From CALMEC01 sp964434425 (GTDB lineage Bacteria; Actinomycetota; Thermoleophilia; Miltoncostaeales; Miltoncostaeaceae): 64,000 nucleotides of DNA. Location: NCBI GenBank assembly GCA_964434425.1, contig CAYSVH010000015.1, forward strand, positions 1 to 64,000. Reading direction: 5' to 3'. Below, piece by piece: positions 1 through 8,158 of the stretch (position 1 is its first letter; the number at the start of each line of letters is the position of its first letter). The notes under the pieces were generated by a model. It was not told the DNA's origin. It ran no database searches and was given only the letters and a program-made list of their open reading frames with translations. Position numbers and translations under genes: made by a program.

Positions 1-218
1 ACCGGTAAGACGGGTTGGGAGGCGCTTGAGAAGTGGGTTGGTGGTGCTGCGGAGAAGGGTGGCGAGGTTGCTTCGGGGGCGGTGGCTACCGGTAAGACGG
101 GTTGGGAGGCGCTTGAGAAGTGGGTTGGTGGTGCTGCGGAGAAGGGTGGCGAGGTTGCTTCGGGGGCGGTGGCCACCGGTAAGACGGGTTGGGAGGCGCT
201 TGAGAAGTGGGTTGGTGG
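1..218 (+). repeat. 87-bp in-frame tandem repeat
   Basis: Bases 1-87 and 88-174 are identical except for the last base (T versus C). The third copy follows the same sequence for 43 bases from 175 before diverging. The period is a multiple of three and stays in frame with the repeat protein. Near identity at synonymous sites points to recent duplication or gene conversion. The array probably continues upstream of the window. Confidence 0.9.
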
Positions 219-453
219 CGGCTCTGCCGACGCCGGCTCGTCGTCCGCGTCCTCCGGTCCGTCCGGCACGACGGGATGGGAAGCGCTCGACAAGTGGGTC
301 GGAGGCGGATCCTCGGCACAGTCCGGCGACGCGGCGGACCTCAAGGAGGACCTCCAGCGGATCCGCGAGGACCTGCCCGCCACCGGTGAGAAGGCGGAGG
401 CCGAGGCGGGCGGTTTCTGGGCCACGCTCAAGCGATTCTTCGGGGGTGGATGA
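1..453 (+). CDS. Tandem-repeat protein of unknown function (5' end outside window)
   Basis: The frame is open from the first base to the TGA at 451-453, giving 150 visible codons; the true start lies upstream. The protein is a chain of 29-residue units that begin TGKTGWEALEKWVGG and continue AAEKGGEVASGAVA. There are two full units, one partial unit, then a diverged fourth (WEALDKWVGGG, residues about 93-103). After that come a Ser/Gly linker, an acidic helical stretch (DLKEDLQRIREDL) and the tail FWATLKRFFGGG. Each unit looks like a short amphipathic helix capped by glycines. I see no signal peptide, catalytic motif or known family. The repeats use GGT, GTT and CTT codons freely, unlike the C-ending codons of the neighbouring genes, so the repeat block looks recently amplified. 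Function is unknown; a structural, surface or membrane-associated role is only a guess. Confidence 0.7.
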   Translation, partial: TGKTGWEALEKWVGGAAEKGGEVASGAVATGKTGWEALEKWVGGAAEKGGEVASGAVATGKTGWEALEKWVGGGSADAGSSSASSGPSGTTGWEALDKWVGGGSSAQSGDAADLKEDLQRIREDLPATGEKAEAEAGGFWATLKRFFGGG

Positions 454-499
454 TCTGGGTCATACGCGATCGATGACCCGTCGGGTCGCCGGTCGACGT

Positions 500-505
500 T
501 AGTGT
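500..505 (+). promoter_or_regulatory. Putative -10 box (TAGTGT) of a leaderless Nudix transcript
   Basis: TAGTGT ends 7 bases before the ATG at 513, and no Shine-Dalgarno sequence is present. The same geometry recurs before many genes in this window. Confidence 0.5.
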
Positions 506-512
506 TGCCCGA

Positions 513-971
513 ATGGCGCGCGTGGTCCAGGAACATTCGGCCGGCGGCGTGACCCTCGTGCCCGTCGGGCGCGAGACCTTCGTCGCCCTGATCGAGGTCC
601 AGGGACACTCCGTCCTCGCCCTGCCCAAAGGGCACATCGAAAAGGGCGAGACCTCCGAGGGGGCCGCGGTCCGTGAGGTTCGCGAGGAGACCGGCATCAG
701 CACCGCTCTGCTCGCGCCCCTCGGAGACATCGACTACACCTTCTATTCGCGCCGCCAGCGCACCCGGGTCCGCAAGCGCGTCGACTTCTATCTGCTCGAG
801 TACCGGTCCGGTTCGCCGTGGTACTTCAACGAGGAGGCCGACGCCGTGCGGCTGGTGCGACTGTCGGAGGTGCTGCACGCCGTCTCGTACCCGGGGGAGC
901 GGGAGATCATCCGGCGGGCCCTCACCGAGATCCGCCAGGGCATCGGGCGGCCGCAGCCGGTGCCCGCGTAG
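513..971 (+). CDS. Nudix hydrolase (MutT-like)
   Basis: This 152-residue protein carries a complete Nudix box, GHIEKGETSEGAAVREVREE followed by TGI, at about residues 37-59. The metal-binding REVREE glutamates are intact. Nudix enzymes hydrolyse nucleoside diphosphates linked to another group; the substrate here cannot be read from the sequence. The basic run RRQRTRVRKRVDFYLLEY after the box resembles Nudix proteins acting on dinucleoside polyphosphates or modified nucleotides, but that is a weak hint. The ATG at 513 has no ribosome binding site and sits 7 bases after a TAGTGT hexamer, so a leaderless mRNA is likely. It stands alone between the repeat protein and an ASCH-domain gene. Confidence 0.9.
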   Translation: MARVVQEHSAGGVTLVPVGRETFVALIEVQGHSVLALPKGHIEKGETSEGAAVREVREETGISTALLAPLGDIDYTFYSRRQRTRVRKRVDFYLLEYRSGSPWYFNEEADAVRLVRLSEVLHAVSYPGEREIIRRALTEIRQGIGRPQPVPA

Positions 972-1071
972 CCATCTCGTCGCAGGGAGGGCTCGCCCGA
1001 TCAGCGGCGAACACGGAACGTGGTGCCCCGGCACCCGTTGTCCGTGATCCCGATCGCTCGGAGCGTGCCTG

Positions 1072-1434
1072 GTGTTCGCCCTCAACTTCTATTCGCCCCT
1101 CTTCGTCGACCAGCTCCGCAAGGGGCGCAAGACGGCCACGATCCGGCTGGGCGACAAGCGCCACAAGTACAAGAAGGGGCAGATCGTGTGGATCACCGTC
1201 GGCCATCGCCACGGCCCGCGCCAGAAGATCTTCGCGGCGATCATCGACCAGGTGGACGTGAAGCCCATCCGCGAACTCACGCAGCGTGAGATCGAGCGGG
1301 ACAACCCGGAGTTCCGGCTCGTCGAGGACACGATCCACTTCCTCTCGCACATCTACGCGCGCGAGGTCGGTCTGGATGACGAGGTCTCGATCATCCACTT
1401 CAGCGAGGTCATCGAGTACCCGTCCCTGAAGTAG
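1072..1434 (+). CDS. ASCH-domain (PUA-like) RNA-binding protein
   Basis: The 120-residue product fits an ASCH/PUA-like beta-barrel. Residues 1-11 (FALNFYSPLF) form the first strand, followed by the family pattern of a lysine/arginine-rich turn with TIR (GRKTATIRLGDKRHKYKKGQ). A later strand runs KIFAAIIDQVDVKPIREL, before a helical acidic region. ASCH proteins are thought to bind RNA, and some act as amidohydrolases or nucleases on modified nucleosides; which applies here is open. The GTG at 1072 is the only start giving the complete N-terminal strand, but no ribosome binding site supports it. The gene has about 100 bases on either side and no obvious operon partner. Confidence 0.7.
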   Translation: MFALNFYSPLFVDQLRKGRKTATIRLGDKRHKYKKGQIVWITVGHRHGPRQKIFAAIIDQVDVKPIRELTQREIERDNPEFRLVEDTIHFLSHIYAREVGLDDEVSIIHFSEVIEYPSLK

Positions 1435-1533
1435 CCCGCGACGGTCACGCGGCGAATGCGTGTCGAGGTGCCTGGTGGCCAGGCCCCCGTGGGGCATTCG
1501 CGGCCCGCTCTTCCCGTTGACGGGGTTGGGCAG

Positions 1534-1539
1534 TAACGT
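1534..1539 (+). promoter_or_regulatory. Putative -10 box (TAACGT) of the DUF6159 gene
   Basis: TAACGT ends 6 bases before the ATG at 1546, matching the leaderless pattern seen elsewhere in the window. Confidence 0.4.
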
Positions 1540-1545
1540 GGAGCC

Positions 1546-2388
1546 ATGAAGCGCATCCGGGCGGGCTGGCAGTTGACCAAGAAGAGCTGGCGGGTGCTGT
1601 CGGATTCGCCCGGCCTCGTGAAGTTCCCGCTCGTCGGGGGGCTCTTCGCGCTCCTCGTGGCGGTCATCGTCATCGCTCCGGGGCTCTATCTGATCGAGGA
1701 CGGGTTCGAGGTGGCCGGCGGGATCGTCGTCGCGGTCGGCGCCTATCTCGTCGCCTTCATCACCTACTACTTCGCCGTCGGGCTGGCGCACAACGCCGAC
1801 CGGCGCATGCAGGGCGAGTCGCCGTCCTTCAGCGAGGGGATGGCCCTCGCCTCGCATCGAACGGTCGCGGTCGCCGGCTGGGCGTTCGTGGCCACCGTCG
1901 TCGTCACCATCATCCGCGCGATCCGCGAACGCTTCGGGATCGCCGGTGCGATCTTCGGCGGGCTGGCGGGTGCGGCCTGGGGGGTTCTCACCTTCCTCGC
2001 GGTTCCGGTGATCGCCATGGAAGGGACCGGTCCCATCGCCACCCTGAAGCGCTGCGGGCACCTGATCCGGAGCCGCTGGGGCGAGCAGATCACGGGCACC
2101 ATCGCGATCGGCGGCCTCGTCTTTCTGGTGGGCATCCTCCCGGGGATCCTCCTGATCGTGGCCGGCACCGCGGTCTGGGCGACGACGGGCGTCATCGGGG
2201 CGTTCCTCATCGGCTGCGGGATCCTGGTGGTCATCGCGGCCGCACTGGTGCAGCAGGCGCTTGCGACCATCTTCGGTGTCGCCGTCTATCACTACGTTGC
2301 CGAGGAACGGGCGATGGGCGGCTTCACCACGGACGAACTGCAGGGTGCGGTTCGCCGAAAGGGCGGTCCGGAGCCGGCCACGATCTGA
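1546..2388 (+). CDS. DUF6159-like multi-pass membrane protein
   Basis: This 280-residue integral membrane protein has about six hydrophobic segments, near residues 24-48, 60-85, 107-125, 135-160, 180-210 and 215-245. The N-terminus RIRAGWQLTKKSWRVLSDSP, the hydrophilic loop HNADRRMQGESPSFSEGM and the segment MEGTGPIATLKRCGHLIRSRWG match the pattern of the DUF6159 family (recalled, not searched). No transport or catalytic signature is visible and the function is unknown. The ATG at 1546 lacks a ribosome binding site but lies 6 bases after a TAACGT hexamer. It is transcribed alone. Confidence 0.7.
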   Translation: MKRIRAGWQLTKKSWRVLSDSPGLVKFPLVGGLFALLVAVIVIAPGLYLIEDGFEVAGGIVVAVGAYLVAFITYYFAVGLAHNADRRMQGESPSFSEGMALASHRTVAVAGWAFVATVVVTIIRAIRERFGIAGAIFGGLAGAAWGVLTFLAVPVIAMEGTGPIATLKRCGHLIRSRWGEQITGTIAIGGLVFLVGILPGILLIVAGTAVWATTGVIGAFLIGCGILVVIAAALVQQALATIFGVAVYHYVAEERAMGGFTTDELQGAVRRKGGPEPATI

Positions 2389-2544
2389 GCGGTACGGCGG
2401 TGCGGATCCACCGCCTCCACCGAGTCGGTCTCTTCGTCCGGCATGGCGATGCGGCGCACCCCGCCGGTGATCACCGCTCCCAGCGGGCCCCGTTCGGTCT
2501 GCCCTGCCCCTCCGGTCGGCCGTGGAGCCGGAAGCCCGTCGTGC

Positions 2545-2578
2545 GAATCATGATTCATGAAATGAAAACTTCTTCATG
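2545..2578. promoter_or_regulatory. AT-rich palindromic operator candidate upstream of arsR-sulP
   Basis: An AT-rich island in GC-rich DNA holds a perfect 12-base palindrome, GAATCATGATTC (2545-2556). It overlaps TTCATGAA (2554-2561). A wider inverted repeat CATGAA (2556-2561)/TTCATG (2573-2578) also spans the island. It lies 35-70 bases before the ArsR start, where an autoregulatory operator is expected. Confidence 0.55.
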
Positions 2579-2613
2579 TTGGTGATACGGTTTCGTCTCC
2601 CCTGAGAGGAGCG

Positions 2614-2964
2614 ATGCTGGGAATCCCCCTTCACCAGGCCAAGGCAGAACTGTTCAGGACGCTCGGACATCCGGCGCGTATCCGAATCCTCGAACTTCTG
2701 GACGAGCGTGATCACGCCGTCTATGAGCTCTTGGAACGGATCGACATCGAGCCGAGCAACCTGTCACAGCAACTCGCCGTCCTGCGTCGAACGTCGCTCG
2801 TCACGTCGCGTCGGGAACGGGGTACCGTCATATACGCCATCTCGGTTCCCGAGGTGCGCGATCTGCTGCTCGCCGCGCGGATCATCCTGCGAGGGCTCGC
2901 GACCAATCACGAGGAACTCGACGCCCAGATCGCGTCGCTTGCGCCACCCTCCTCGGCCGCGTGA
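2614..2964 (+). CDS. ArsR-family winged-helix repressor
   Basis: The 116-residue protein shows the ArsR winged-helix layout: LFRTLGHPARIRILELL (helix 1-2), a recognition helix around SNLSQQLAVLRR, and a wing with RRERGTVIYAI. The CVC metal site of classic ArsR/SmtB repressors is absent, so it probably senses something other than arsenite or uses a different site. The ATG at 2614 has a good ribosome binding site (GAGAGGA). Its stop overlaps the GTG of the SulP gene by four bases (GTGA), so the two are translationally coupled and the regulator most likely controls the transporter. Palindromic AT-rich DNA just upstream is the likely binding site. Confidence 0.88.
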   Translation: MLGIPLHQAKAELFRTLGHPARIRILELLDERDHAVYELLERIDIEPSNLSQQLAVLRRTSLVTSRRERGTVIYAISVPEVRDLLLAARIILRGLATNHEELDAQIASLAPPSSAA

Positions 2965-4697
2965 CCACATCGCATACCGGTGGCCCCTCGGCGGCCGGCC
3001 GGGCCGTCGGCTCGACCCCGAACGCGTTCCGCTCACTGCGTCGCCTCCTTCCCCGCCGGTCCGACTGGGTTCCAACCGCGATCGGCGCCGATCTGCTCGC
3101 CGGCCTCATGGTCGCTCTGGTGGCGCTGCCGCTCGCGTTGGGCTTCGGTGCCAGCGCCGGGATGGGGGCGTCGTCGGGGCTCATCACCGCGATCATCGCC
3201 GGTGCCGTCGCCGCCGTCTTCGGCGGAAGCCGCGTGCAGGTCAGCGGCCCGACGGGCGCCATGACCGTCGTTCTCATCCCGATCATGGCCAGCCATGGTG
3301 CCGGTGGCATCCTGCTGGTGGGGCTTCTCGCCGGAGTGATGCTGATCGCTCTCGGCATCGCGGGGATCGGCCGTGTCATCCGCTATCTCCCCGTCACCGT
3401 CGTCGAGGGCTTCACCGCCGGCATCGCGATCATCATCGCCCTCCAGCAGGTGCCGTCCGCGCTCGGCGTCTCGGCCGGTCACGACGCGGTGCTGCCCGCG
3501 ACGGCGGCGGCCATCGCCGACTGGTTCCGCTCACCAAAGGCGCTCGCCCCCGTCGTCACGCTCGCCGCGGTCGTCCTCATCCTGCTTCTGGCACGCAGCC
3601 TGCGCACACTGCCCGGGGCGCTCGTGGCCGTCGTCGCCGTGACCGCATGCAACGGCCTTCTGGGCTGGGGCCTCCCGACGATCGGCGCGATCCCGTCCCG
3701 CCTGCCGATGCCGAGTGTTCCCGCCGTCGACCTCGGGCTGATCGGCGCGCTGATCCTGCCCGCCCTCGCGGTGGCCGCTCTCGCCTCGCTCGAGAGCCTG
3801 CTCTCGGCGACGGCCGCCGATGCCATGACGGTGGGGAAGCGCCACGACCCCGATCGGGAGCTGGTGGGTCAGGGCCTCGCCAACCTCGCCGCGCCTCTGT
3901 TCGGAGGAGTGCCCGCCACGGCGGCGATCGCCCGCACCGCGGTCAACGTCCGGTCCGGGGCGCGTACCCGCCTGGCGGCGCTTGTGCATTCGGTGGTCCT
4001 GCTCCTGATCGTCCTGGTCGCGAGTGGCCTGGTGGCCGAGATCCCCCTGGTGGCCCTGGCGGGCGTCCTCATCGCGACGGCCATCCAGATGATCAAGGTG
4101 TCGAGCCTCCGTGCGCTGGCGCGCTCGACCCGAGGCGATGCGGCCGCCCTCATCCTCACCGCGGCCGCAACGGTGATCTTCGATCTCGTCACGGCGGTCC
4201 TCATCGGGCTGGTGGTCGCCGGGTTCTTCGCGATCCGCCAGACGGCGCGTACGGCGCGACTCGACGAGATGCCGCTCGACGACTCGGACCACACGGCGGA
4301 GGAACAGCGACTTCTCGACGACCACATCGTCGCGTTCCGCATCGACGGGCCGCTGTTCTTCGGTGCGGCACACGACTTCCTCCTCGAGCTGACCCAGGTG
4401 AGCCGCGTGCACGTGGTCGTCCTGAGGCTCGCACGCGTGACGACGATCGACGCCACCGGTGCACACGTCCTCGCCGACATCATCGAGCGCCTGGAGCGCG
4501 ATGGCATCACGGTGATACTCTCGGGCGCGCGTCCGGAGCACGAGCGCGTCCTGCGCGAGATGGGGGTCCACGAGCGTCTGGCCCATGTGCGGCACCTGTT
4601 CGCCACGACCCCGGAGGCCATCGCGCACGCGCGTGAGCACGTCGCGCGGCTGGGGCACCCGCACCGGGACGCGGCGACATCTGCCGCCCCTGGCTGA
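2961..4697 (+). CDS. SulP-family anion transporter with C-terminal STAS domain
   Basis: The 578-residue protein has the SulP architecture. An N-terminal cytoplasmic stretch is followed by about ten to fourteen hydrophobic segments, beginning with the family pattern DLLAGLMVALVALPLALGF near residue 45 and VQVSGPTGAM near residue 95. A STAS domain occupies roughly residues 445-560 (AFRIDGPLFFGAA, then TIDATGAHVLADI). SulP proteins move sulfate, bicarbonate or other anions, usually with sodium or protons. The sequence does not decide the substrate; bicarbonate is plausible for an ArsR-SulP pair. The GTG start overlaps the ArsR stop. The next gene is groES, about 100 bases downstream under its own promoter. 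Confidence 0.9.
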   Translation: MTTSHTGGPSAAGRAVGSTPNAFRSLRRLLPRRSDWVPTAIGADLLAGLMVALVALPLALGFGASAGMGASSGLITAIIAGAVAAVFGGSRVQVSGPTGAMTVVLIPIMASHGAGGILLVGLLAGVMLIALGIAGIGRVIRYLPVTVVEGFTAGIAIIIALQQVPSALGVSAGHDAVLPATAAAIADWFRSPKALAPVVTLAAVVLILLLARSLRTLPGALVAVVAVTACNGLLGWGLPTIGAIPSRLPMPSVPAVDLGLIGALILPALAVAALASLESLLSATAADAMTVGKRHDPDRELVGQGLANLAAPLFGGVPATAAIARTAVNVRSGARTRLAALVHSVVLLLIVLVASGLVAEIPLVALAGVLIATAIQMIKVSSLRALARSTRGDAAALILTAAATVIFDLVTAVLIGLVVAGFFAIRQTARTARLDEMPLDDSDHTAEEQRLLDDHIVAFRIDGPLFFGAAHDFLLELTQVSRVHVVVLRLARVTTIDATGAHVLADIIERLERDGITVILSGARPEHERVLREMGVHERLAHVRHLFATTPEAIAHAREHVARLGHPHRDAATSAAPG

Positions 4698-4762
4698 GTC
4701 GATCGGCGCGCTGGGCGGGTCGATTGCGGCGGCTGCGCGGGAAACGCTCTTGCGCTATCCTC

Positions 4763-4787
4763 TGGCACTCAGATCCTGAGAGTGCCA
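4763..4787. promoter_or_regulatory. CIRCE element (HrcA operator) upstream of groES
   Basis: TGGCACTC (4763-4770), a 9-base spacer, then GAGTGCCA (4780-4787) gives an inverted repeat with the exact 9-base CIRCE spacing. The consensus is TTAGCACTC-N9-GAGTGCTAA, so the arms differ from it at only two positions each. A possible -10 hexamer TATCCT lies just upstream at 4756-4761, so HrcA would cover the start of transcription. A GTG inside the element could be mistaken for a groES start. Confidence 0.92.
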
Positions 4788-4802
4788 ATACAAGGAGAGC
4801 AG

Positions 4803-5090
4803 ATGGGGCTGAAGCCGCTGGGCGACAGAATCGTCGTCCGTCAGATCGAGGCCGAGGAGGTCACCGCGAGCGGGATCGTCCTCCCCGACACCGCACAGGA
4901 GAAGCCGCTCCGCGGCGAGGTTCTCGCCGTCGGTGAGGGACGCTGGGAGAACGGCACGCGCGTACCGCTCGACGTCGCCGCCGGTGATGAGGTCATCTAC
5001 TCCAAGTACGGCGGCACCGAGGTGTCCGTCGACGGCGAGGATCTCCTCATCCTTCGTGAGTCCGATGTTCTCGCCAAGGCGGTGAAGTAG
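4803..5090 (+). CDS. groES: Co-chaperonin GroES (Cpn10)
   Basis: The 95-residue protein starts MGLKPLGDRIVVRQIEAEE and contains the mobile loop region TASGIVLPDTAQEKP, which docks onto GroEL, and the roof/barrel strand GEVLAVGEG. It caps the GroEL cavity during ATP-driven folding. I chose the ATG at 4803 because AAGGAGAG sits at 4792-4799 with good spacing; the in-frame GTG at 4782 lies inside the CIRCE operator. The stop codon abuts the ATG of groEL with no gap. Heat-shock control by HrcA is implied by the CIRCE element; hrcA itself is not in the window. Confidence 0.97.
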   Translation: MGLKPLGDRIVVRQIEAEEVTASGIVLPDTAQEKPLRGEVLAVGEGRWENGTRVPLDVAAGDEVIYSKYGGTEVSVDGEDLLILRESDVLAKAVK

Positions 5091-6725
5091 ATGCCGCACA
5101 AGGAGATCAAGTTCCATGAGGACGCACGCCGTGCTCTCGAGCGTGGCGTCAACACCCTCGCGGACGCCGTCAAGGTGACCCTCGGTCCGAAGGGCCGCTA
5201 CGTCGTCCTCAAGCGTCCGTTCGGCGCCCCCACCATCACCAACGACGGTGTCACCATCGCCCGCGAGATCGAGTGCGACGACCCGTTCGAGAATCAGGGC
5301 GCGCAGCTCGTGCGCGAGGTCGCCACCGCGACCAACGACATCGCCGGTGACGGAACCACCACGGCCACCGTCCTGGCCCAGGCGATCGTGCGCGAGGGCG
5401 TGAAGAACGTCGCCGCCGGCGCCAACCCGATGGGCCTCAAGCGGGGCATCGAGGCCGCCGTCGCCGTCGTCACCGACGCGGTCCTCGAGGCCGCGACGCC
5501 GGTGAAGGGCAAGGAGGACATCGCCCGGGTCGCGACGATCTCGGCGCGTGACCGTGAGATCGGTGACATCATCGCCGACGCGATCGAGAAGGTCGGCAAG
5601 GACGGCGTCGTCAACGTCGAGGAGGGGCAGACCTTCGGCATGGACCTCGAGTTCACCGAGGGCATGCAGTTCGACAAGGGCTACGTCTCGCCGTACATGG
5701 TCACCGACCAGGAGCGCATGGAGGCCGTCCTCGAGGACGCCTACGTGCTCGCCCACGGTGGCAAGGTCAGCGCCGTCAAGGACATCCTGCCGCTTCTCGA
5801 GCAGGTCATCCAGACCGGCAAGCCGCTCCTCATCATCGCCGAGGACTTCGAGGGCGAGGCCCTCGCGACCCTCGTGGTCAACAAGCTCCGTGGAACCTTC
5901 ACCGGCATCGTCGTGAAGGCCCCCGGCTTCGGCGACCGCCGCAAGCGTCTCCTCGAGGACATCGCCGTCCTCACGGGTGGCGAGCAGATCAGCGGGGAGA
6001 TGGGCCACAAGCTCGAGAACACGCAGCTCTCGCAGCTGGGTCGCGCGCGTCGCATCGTGGTGGGCAAGGACTTCACCACCATCATCGACGGTGCCGGTGA
6101 CCCGGAGGAGATCAAGGCCCGCATCGCCACGGTGAAGACCGAGATCGAGAACTCCGACTCGGACTACGACCGTGAGAAGCTCCAGGAGCGTCTCGCGAAG
6201 CTGGCCGGTGGTGTGGCCGTGGTGAAGGTCGGTGCCGCGACCGAGACGGAGATGAAGGAGAAGAAGCACCGCGTGGAGGACGCCCTCCAGGCGACCCGTG
6301 CCGCTCTCGAGGAGGGCATCGTGCCGGGTGGCGGTATCGCCCTCATCAACGCTCTCCCCGCGCTCGACAAGCTCGAGCTCGAGGGCGAGGAGGCCGTCGG
6401 TGCCTCCATCGTGCGCCGTGCGCTCGAGGAGCCCCTTCGTCAGCTGGCCGCGAACGCCGGGCTCGAGGGCTCGGTCGTCGTGGGCAAGATCAAGGACCTG
6501 AAGCCGGGCCGTGGTCTCAACGTCGACACCGGCGAGTACGTGGACCTGGTCAAGGAGGGTGTCATCGACCCCGCCATGGTGACCCGCTCCGCGCTGTTGA
6601 ACGCCGCGTCGATCGCGAAGAACGTCATCACCACGGAGTGCCTCATCGTCGAGGCGCCCGAGAAGCCGGAAGAGGGCGGCTCGGTCACGAGCGCGAACCT
6701 CGCCGGTGGCATGCCCGACTTCTAG
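5091..6725 (+). CDS. groEL: 60-kDa chaperonin GroEL
   Basis: The 544-residue protein is full length for the family. It has the ATP-binding motif GDGTTTATVLAQ at about residues 85-96, the hinge/apical region EGMQFDKGYVSPYMVTD, and the conserved C-domain EEGIVPGGGIAL and AASIAKNVITTECLI. The usual Gly-Gly-Met repeat tail is reduced to a short GGMPDF. It forms the tetradecameric folding chamber with GroES. It follows groES immediately in a bicistronic operon with a strong terminator 26 bases after the stop. It is the only groEL copy in this window; actinobacteria often have a second one without groES elsewhere. Confidence 0.98.
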   Translation: MPHKEIKFHEDARRALERGVNTLADAVKVTLGPKGRYVVLKRPFGAPTITNDGVTIAREIECDDPFENQGAQLVREVATATNDIAGDGTTTATVLAQAIVREGVKNVAAGANPMGLKRGIEAAVAVVTDAVLEAATPVKGKEDIARVATISARDREIGDIIADAIEKVGKDGVVNVEEGQTFGMDLEFTEGMQFDKGYVSPYMVTDQERMEAVLEDAYVLAHGGKVSAVKDILPLLEQVIQTGKPLLIIAEDFEGEALATLVVNKLRGTFTGIVVKAPGFGDRRKRLLEDIAVLTGGEQISGEMGHKLENTQLSQLGRARRIVVGKDFTTIIDGAGDPEEIKARIATVKTEIENSDSDYDREKLQERLAKLAGGVAVVKVGAATETEMKEKKHRVEDALQATRAALEEGIVPGGGIALINALPALDKLELEGEEAVGASIVRRALEEPLRQLAANAGLEGSVVVGKIKDLKPGRGLNVDTGEYVDLVKEGVIDPAMVTRSALLNAASIAKNVITTECLIVEAPEKPEEGGSVTSANLAGGMPDF

Positions 6726-6751
6726 TCGTCCGCGACATCACCTGCGGTACC

Positions 6752-6777
6752 GTGGGGCCCGCTTCGGCGGGCCCCAC
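6752..6777. terminator. Transcription terminator after groEL
   Basis: An 11-bp perfect stem, GTGGGGCCCGC/GCGGGCCCCAC, closes on a TTCG tetraloop. It lies between groEL (plus) and ackA (minus), so it can act in both directions. Confidence 0.85.
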
Positions 6778-6952
6778 GTCATTTCCGGCGGGTTGCGCGC
6801 GACGCCGCCCGCCGGTTCACGGGTGTCGGCTGCCGACGGGCCGCCGTGAGGAGCGCCGGAATCGCGGCCGGCCGTGGTGCCGCCGATCGGGCACCGCCCG
6901 AGACGCGGGTCGTCGCGCAGCGGCCCCGGGCCGAGGTTCCGGACGGACGTTG

Positions 6953-8158
6953 TCAGGTGGTCGTCGGTGATGTGCCCCGCACCAGCGACATCGCCTGGCG
7001 TGCGATCTCAAGCTCTTCGTTCGTCGGGATCACGAGTACGCGCACACGCGACTCCACCGTGGCGATGTCGCGTGCCTCGCGGGAGTCGGATGCGTTGGCC
7101 GCCGCATCCAGCGCGATGCCCAGTCCGTCCAGGCCGGCGATGCACCGTGCGCGGACGGGCGCCGAGTTCTCGCCGACCCCGGCGGTGAACACGACCGCAT
7201 CCACCCTGCCGAGGATCGCTGTGTACGCGCCGATGTACTTGCGGATCCGGTAGCAGTAGACGTCCAGCGCGAGCTCCGCCGAGGTGTCGCCACCCAGTGC
7301 GGCGTCCACCAGGTCGCGCATGTCCTGCCGCCCGCAGAGGCCCAGCACACCGGAACGCGTGTTGAAGATCTCGTCGATGAGATCGATGTCGTAGCCGGCC
7401 ACACGGGCCAGGTGGAACACGGCCGCGGCATCGATGTCTCCGGTTCTCGTCCCCATGACAAGTCCTTCGAGTGGGGTGAGACCCATCGATGTGTCGACCG
7501 ACTCCCCGGCGCGGACGGCGCAGGCCGATGCCCCGTTGCCGAGGTGGAGGACGATGACGTTGGTCTCGTCGGGCGTCCGGCCCAGGATGCGGGCCGCCTC
7601 ACGTGAGACGTAGGCGTGCGAGGTCCCATGGAACCCGTAACGACGGATGCGGTACCGCTCGGCGACCTCACGATCGAGCGCGTAGGTGCGCGCGACGGGA
7701 GGCATCGTGGCATGGAAGGCGGTGTCGAACACCGCCACGTGCGGGACGGCGGGGAAGATCTCGCGCGCCCCCCGGATGCCGGAGGTGTTGGCCGGGTTGT
7801 GAAGCGGGGCCAGATCGGCCAACTCGTCCACGGCTGCCAGGACCGGGTCGTCGATGAGGACGGATCCGCCGAACGAATCGGCGCCCTGCGCCACGCGGTG
7901 CCCGACCACGGCGATTCCCGCGGCGGTCAGCGACGGGCCGTGTGCTGCGAAGGCCTCCTGCATCGCCGTCATGGCGGCGCGATGGTCCGTGACGGTGATG
8001 TCGTGGGCCCAGGATCCCTCCGCCGTGGTGTGGGTGATGCGACCGCCGTCCGACCCGATGCGCTCGACGAGACCCGTCGCGTAGGCGACGGCCGCGTCGG
8101 GATCCACGACCTGGTACTTCAGGGACGACGACCCGGAGTTGATGACCAGCACCGTCAC
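6953..8158 (-). CDS. ackA: Acetate kinase
   Basis: The 401-residue protein opens VTVLVINSGSSSLKYQ, the acetate-kinase N-terminal nucleotide-fold signature. It retains the conserved VGHRVAQGAD, FDTAFHATMP, GFHGTSHAYV (catalytic His), LGNGAS and FTAGVGENS motifs. It interconverts acetyl-phosphate plus ADP with acetate plus ATP. The GTG start at 8158 overlaps the pta stop by four bases, so the pair is translationally coupled. The groEL-side hairpin at 6752-6777 is the nearest terminator. Acetyl-phosphate can come from Pta or from the phosphoketolase encoded 13 kb away. Confidence 0.97.
   Translation of the reverse strand: MTVLVINSGSSSLKYQVVDPDAAVAYATGLVERIGSDGGRITHTTAEGSWAHDITVTDHRAAMTAMQEAFAAHGPSLTAAGIAVVGHRVAQGADSFGGSVLIDDPVLAAVDELADLAPLHNPANTSGIRGAREIFPAVPHVAVFDTAFHATMPPVARTYALDREVAERYRIRRYGFHGTSHAYVSREAARILGRTPDETNVIVLHLGNGASACAVRAGESVDTSMGLTPLEGLVMGTRTGDIDAAAVFHLARVAGYDIDLIDEIFNTRSGVLGLCGRQDMRDLVDAALGGDTSAELALDVYCYRIRKYIGAYTAILGRVDAVVFTAGVGENSAPVRARCIAGLDGLGIALDAAANASDSREARDIATVESRVRVLVIPTNEELEIARQAMSLVRGTSPTTT

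Noticed and set aside
2708..4636. 642-codon open frame on the plus strand
   Set aside because: It overlaps ArsR and SulP in another frame and is Arg/Pro-rich; the SulP frame has clear membrane segments and a STAS domain.
4782..4802. GTG start giving GroES seven extra residues
   Set aside because: That GTG lies inside the CIRCE operator and has no ribosome binding site; ATG 4803 has AAGGAGAG at correct spacing and the canonical N-terminus.
4755..6269. 504-codon frame antisense to groES-groEL
   Set aside because: Leu/Asp/His-rich shadow of a strongly conserved gene pair.
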